DNA of 64,000 nt, taken from the NCBI RefSeq assembly GCF_900103585.1, contig NZ_FNHV01000013.1, forward strand, positions 186,001-250,000, given 5' to 3'. The position numbers were made by a program, and so were the translations under genes. Below the pieces are notes generated by a model, which ran no database searches, was not told the DNA's origin, and was given only the letters and a program-made list of their open reading frames with translations. Of the stretch, positions 61,299 to 64,000 are shown one piece after another (position 1 is the first letter of the stretch; each line of letters opens with the position of its first letter). The stretch is from Streptomyces sp. cf386 (GTDB lineage Bacteria > Actinomycetota > Actinomycetes > Streptomycetales > Streptomycetaceae).

Positions 61299-64000
61299 GG
61301 AACGAGCCGGAGCAGGTGCACTCGGCGGATCAGCCGTCGATGCCGCTCACCACGATGCAGCAGGGGATCTGGATGGCGCAGCAGCTGGCGCCTCCGGTCC
61401 GGTACCAACTGGCGAGTGCGTTCGAGATTGCCGGAGATCTCGACCCGGAGCTGTACGAGGCGGCCTTCCGGTTCGCCGTGACGGAGACCGAGCCGTTCAG
61501 GTCCCGGTTCACCGTCACGGCCTCCGGGGAGCCGAGGCAGTGGGTCGGCCCCCTCCCCACCTGGCACATACCGGTCGTCGACCTCCAGCGGGAACCCGCA
61601 CCGATGGCCGCCGCGCTGGACTGGATGCGGGCGGACATCCCCCGCCGGCTCGACCTGGAGAACGGCCCGGCCTTCAGGACCGCGTTCCTGCGCCTCTCCG
61701 AGGACCGGATCTGCTGGTACCTCCTCGTCCACCACCTGGTGGTGGACGGTTTCGGCCTGGCGCTGTTCGCCCGACGGCTCGGCGAGATCTACGCGGCGTT
61801 GGAGCGCGGCGAGTCCCCGCGGCCCGGCCACCAGGTGCCGTTGGACACCCTGCTCGACGCCGAGCGGGCCTACCGCTCCACGCCCGACTTCGAAGCCGAC
61901 CGCGAGTTCTGGACGGCGAAGATGGCCGGTTGGCCGGGAGCCGTCCGGCCGGGTATGTCCCGGCCCGCCGCACCTGGCCCGGACACACCCGGCCGGACGG
62001 GCATCGGCCGGACGGGCGGGGCCCCGGTGCGCTGTGCGTCGCGGATACCCGAGGACCGGGTGGCCGCCCTCCGCGCCCGCGCCCGCGAACTCGACGTCCC
62101 CTGGACGGTGGTGGCGACCGCCTCCGCGGTCCTGCTGGACCATGTCCACAGCGGCGGGGGCGATGAGGTCGTCGTGGGGTTCCCGGTCGCGGGCCGCACC
62201 TCGAAGACGGCGGGCGCCGTGGCCGGTGCGGCGTCCAACGTGCTCCCGCTGCGGGTACCGGTCGACCTGCGCCGGCCGGCCGCCGAACTGATCCGGACCG
62301 TCGGCGAGGCGACCACCCTCGCCCTCGACCACCAGCGCTATCGGTACGAGGACCTCCGCCGTGACCTCGGCTTCACCGGGTCCGCGCACGCGCCGTACCA
62401 ACTGACCGCGAACATCGTCCCCTTCAGCTTCGGCCGCAGTTTCGCCGGGCGGCCGATGACCCTCAGACAGCTCAACACCGGCGTGGTGGAGGACCTCTCC
62501 GTCATGATCAGGCCGGAACGCGGCCGGGCCGGCCTGATGCTGGAGGCGCACGCCGAGGCCGGGCGATACGAGCCCGAGGAGGTCGCCGCCGAGGCCGACC
62601 GCTGCGTACGCCTGCTCGACCAGCTGATCGACGAACCCCGACGCCCCGTCGGCGAGCTGGATCTGCTGGCACCGGAAGAGCGCAGGCTGCTCGTACCGGG
62701 TATCGGCACACCCGAACCCCCCTCGCCCCGTACGCTCCCCGAGCTGTTCGAACACTGGGCCGCACTGACTCCGCACGCCCCGGCGGTCGGCCACGGCGAC
62801 CGGCAGCTCACCTATGCCGAGCTCAACGCGCGCGCCAATCGGCTGGCCAGGACGCTGATCCGGCGCGGCGCGGGACCCGAACGCACCGTCGCCGTCCTGC
62901 TCCCTCGCTCCGAGGACGTGGTAACCGCGATCCTGGCCGTGTCCAAGACCGGCGCGGCCTACCTCCCGCTCGACACGGGATGGCCGCCGGAGCACACGGA
63001 GCGGATCCTCGCCGACGCCCAGCCGGTGTGCGTTCTCTCCGAGACGGACCCGACGGGAGCTGCCGCGACCGAGTCGGCGACGAGCGACGCCGACTCGACG
63101 GACAGCGACGCCAACCTGACCGACGCGGACCGTACGGGCCCGCTGACGCCCGACCATGCCGCATACGTCATCTACACCTCGGGATCCACCGGCCGCCCCA
63201 AGGGCGTCGTGGTCCCGCACCGCGGTCCGGTGGCACTGCTGCAGGAGGGGGCCGCCGAGTTCGGCTTCGGCCCCGACGACACCTGGACGATGTTCCACTC
63301 CTGTGCCTTCGACTTCTCCGTGTGGGAGATGTGGGGCGCTCTCGCGCACGGCGGCCGACTGGTGGTCGTCCCCCGCGAGGTGAGCCGCTCTCCTGCCGCC
63401 TTTCTCGACCTGCTGGTGCGGGAGCGTGTGACGGTGCTCAATCAGACGCCCTCCGCCTTCCGGTCGCTGGATCAGGCCGACGCCGAAGAGCCGGAGCGGG
63501 GGCGGGAATTGGCTCTGCGCTGGGTCATCTTCTGTGGTGAGGCACTCTCCCCAGCCGTCGTGCGTTCCTGGTACGGACGGCACCAGGACTCCGCGCCCGT
63601 CCTGGTCAACATGTACGGCATCACCGAGACCGCGGTCCTGTCGACCCGGCTCGACCTGGACCGCGACCACGGCACGGCGCGGGCCGTCCCGATCGGCATG
63701 GCCATCGCCGGCACCCGGCTGTATGTGCTGGACTGCCGGCTGCGCCCGGTGCCGCCCGGGGTGGCCGGTGAGCTGTATGTCGCGGGTTCCGGTGTGGCCA
63801 GGGGCTATCTGCACCGTTCCGCGTTGACGGCGCAGCGCTTCGTGGCCGACCCCTTCGGCCCCGCCGGGTCCCGGCTGTACCGCTCGGGCGACCTTGTATG
63901 CGCCCGTCAGGACGGCTCGGTGGAGTACCTCGGCAGGGCGGACGACCAGGTCAAGATCCGCGGCTTCCGGATCGAACCGGCCGAGGTCGAGGCGGCGCTG
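61295..64000 (+). CDS. NRPS condensation-adenylation protein, N-terminal 902 residues (partial)
   Basis: An open frame of 902 codons to the window edge. It begins VRNEPEQVHSADQPSMPLTT. The condensation domain (about 15-440) is intact: H146-H147 and D151 in LVHHLVVDGFG. Adenylation from about 460: YTSGSTGRPKG (A3), FDFSVWEMWGAL (A4), LVNMYGITETAVL (A5), YRSGDLV (A7), and GFRIEPAEVEAAL (A8) at the edge. By-eye pocket D,F,W,Q,I,C,M,V,L partly resembles threonine codes (D-F-W at the start, M-V near the end), so Thr or a related residue is a weak guess. The GTG start at 61295 overlaps the preceding stop (GTGA). PCP and later domains lie outside. Confidence 0.9.
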   Translation, partial: MRNEPEQVHSADQPSMPLTTMQQGIWMAQQLAPPVRYQLASAFEIAGDLDPELYEAAFRFAVTETEPFRSRFTVTASGEPRQWVGPLPTWHIPVVDLQREPAPMAAALDWMRADIPRRLDLENGPAFRTAFLRLSEDRICWYLLVHHLVVDGFGLALFARRLGEIYAALERGESPRPGHQVPLDTLLDAERAYRSTPDFEADREFWTAKMAGWPGAVRPGMSRPAAPGPDTPGRTGIGRTGGAPVRCASRIPEDRVAALRARARELDVPWTVVATASAVLLDHVHSGGGDEVVVGFPVAGRTSKTAGAVAGAASNVLPLRVPVDLRRPAAELIRTVGEATTLALDHQRYRYEDLRRDLGFTGSAHAPYQLTANIVPFSFGRSFAGRPMTLRQLNTGVVEDLSVMIRPERGRAGLMLEAHAEAGRYEPEEVAAEADRCVRLLDQLIDEPRRPVGELDLLAPEERRLLVPGIGTPEPPSPRTLPELFEHWAALTPHAPAVGHGDRQLTYAELNARANRLARTLIRRGAGPERTVAVLLPRSEDVVTAILAVSKTGAAYLPLDTGWPPEHTERILADAQPVCVLSETDPTGAAATESATSDADSTDSDANLTDADRTGPLTPDHAAYVIYTSGSTGRPKGVVVPHRGPVALLQEGAAEFGFGPDDTWTMFHSCAFDFSVWEMWGALAHGGRLVVVPREVSRSPAAFLDLLVRERVTVLNQTPSAFRSLDQADAEEPERGRELALRWVIFCGEALSPAVVRSWYGRHQDSAPVLVNMYGITETAVLSTRLDLDRDHGTARAVPIGMAIAGTRLYVLDCRLRPVPPGVAGELYVAGSGVARGYLHRSALTAQRFVADPFGPAGSRLYRSGDLVCARQDGSVEYLGRADDQVKIRGFRIEPAEVEAAL

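Overview
The window is high-GC DNA (third codon positions almost all G or C) with Streptomyces-type gene organisation: long overlapping operons, GTG/TTG starts, rare TTA codons, SpoIIE-type phosphatases, an FUSC-family protein, an EshA-like encapsulin and NRPS/PKS genes. It is almost certainly a Streptomyces or close actinomycete chromosome, in an accessory part rich in specialised metabolism. No tRNA, rRNA, CRISPR array, transposase or phage gene was seen.

Left block (1-12.2 kb, minus strand): an exopolysaccharide operon read right to left. It holds a polyprenyl-phosphate sugar phosphotransferase, an AlgD-like sugar-nucleotide 6-dehydrogenase, a glycosyltransferase, two Wzz-like chain-length proteins, an AsnB-like amidotransferase, a two-domain Zn-dehydrogenase/Gfo-Idh oxidoreductase and the start of a heparinase/alginate-lyase-like protein that runs off the edge. 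The set suggests a uronate polymer, possibly amidated. A roughly 300-nt leader with hairpins, a palindrome and a candidate promoter precedes it. Two genes carry TTA codons, which suggests bldA control.

Middle block (12.5-33 kb): a mosaic of small units. These are a DHFR/RibD-like reductase; an M14 zinc carboxypeptidase without a signal peptide, paired with a small propeptide-like protein; a small membrane protein; an ornithine-cyclodeaminase-like enzyme next to decayed sequence; a cyclase-family hydrolase; a large sensor-SpoIIE-ATPase regulator followed by a sugar ABC transporter and an alpha/beta hydrolase; a GNAT remnant; and an epoxide-hydrolase-like gene divergent from an MFS-FUSC-SpoIIE operon.

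Right-middle block (33-45 kb, minus strand): an amidohydrolase; an encapsulin shell of family 2 with a cyclic-nucleotide-binding-like insertion, overlapping a SufS-type cysteine desulfurase (its likely cargo); and a complete four-carbon acid-sugar operon. That operon has L-threonate dehydrogenase, 3-oxo-tetronate kinase, 4-phosphate decarboxylase, MFS transporter, 2-oxo-tetronate isomerase, D-erythronate dehydrogenase and GntR/FadR regulator genes. It should convert threonate/erythronate to dihydroxyacetone phosphate. A perfect TGTGA-N6-TCACA site and a long inverted repeat lie in front of it. A VOC-family gene follows.

Right block (45-64 kb, plus strand): a hybrid NRPS/PKS operon that continues past the edge. 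A KASIII-like enzyme, ACP, acyl-CoA dehydrogenase, FkbH and 3-hydroxyacyl-CoA dehydrogenase form a cassette for an ACP-bound oxidised C3 unit (hydroxymalonyl type). They surround an A-PCP protein, a KS-(relic AT)-PCP-C-C* protein, a C*-A-PCP-TE protein and a C-A protein. Two condensation domains have Arg in place of the catalytic His. Three heptamer direct repeats at 11-bp spacing, SARP style, lie upstream of the operon together with a -10-like box.
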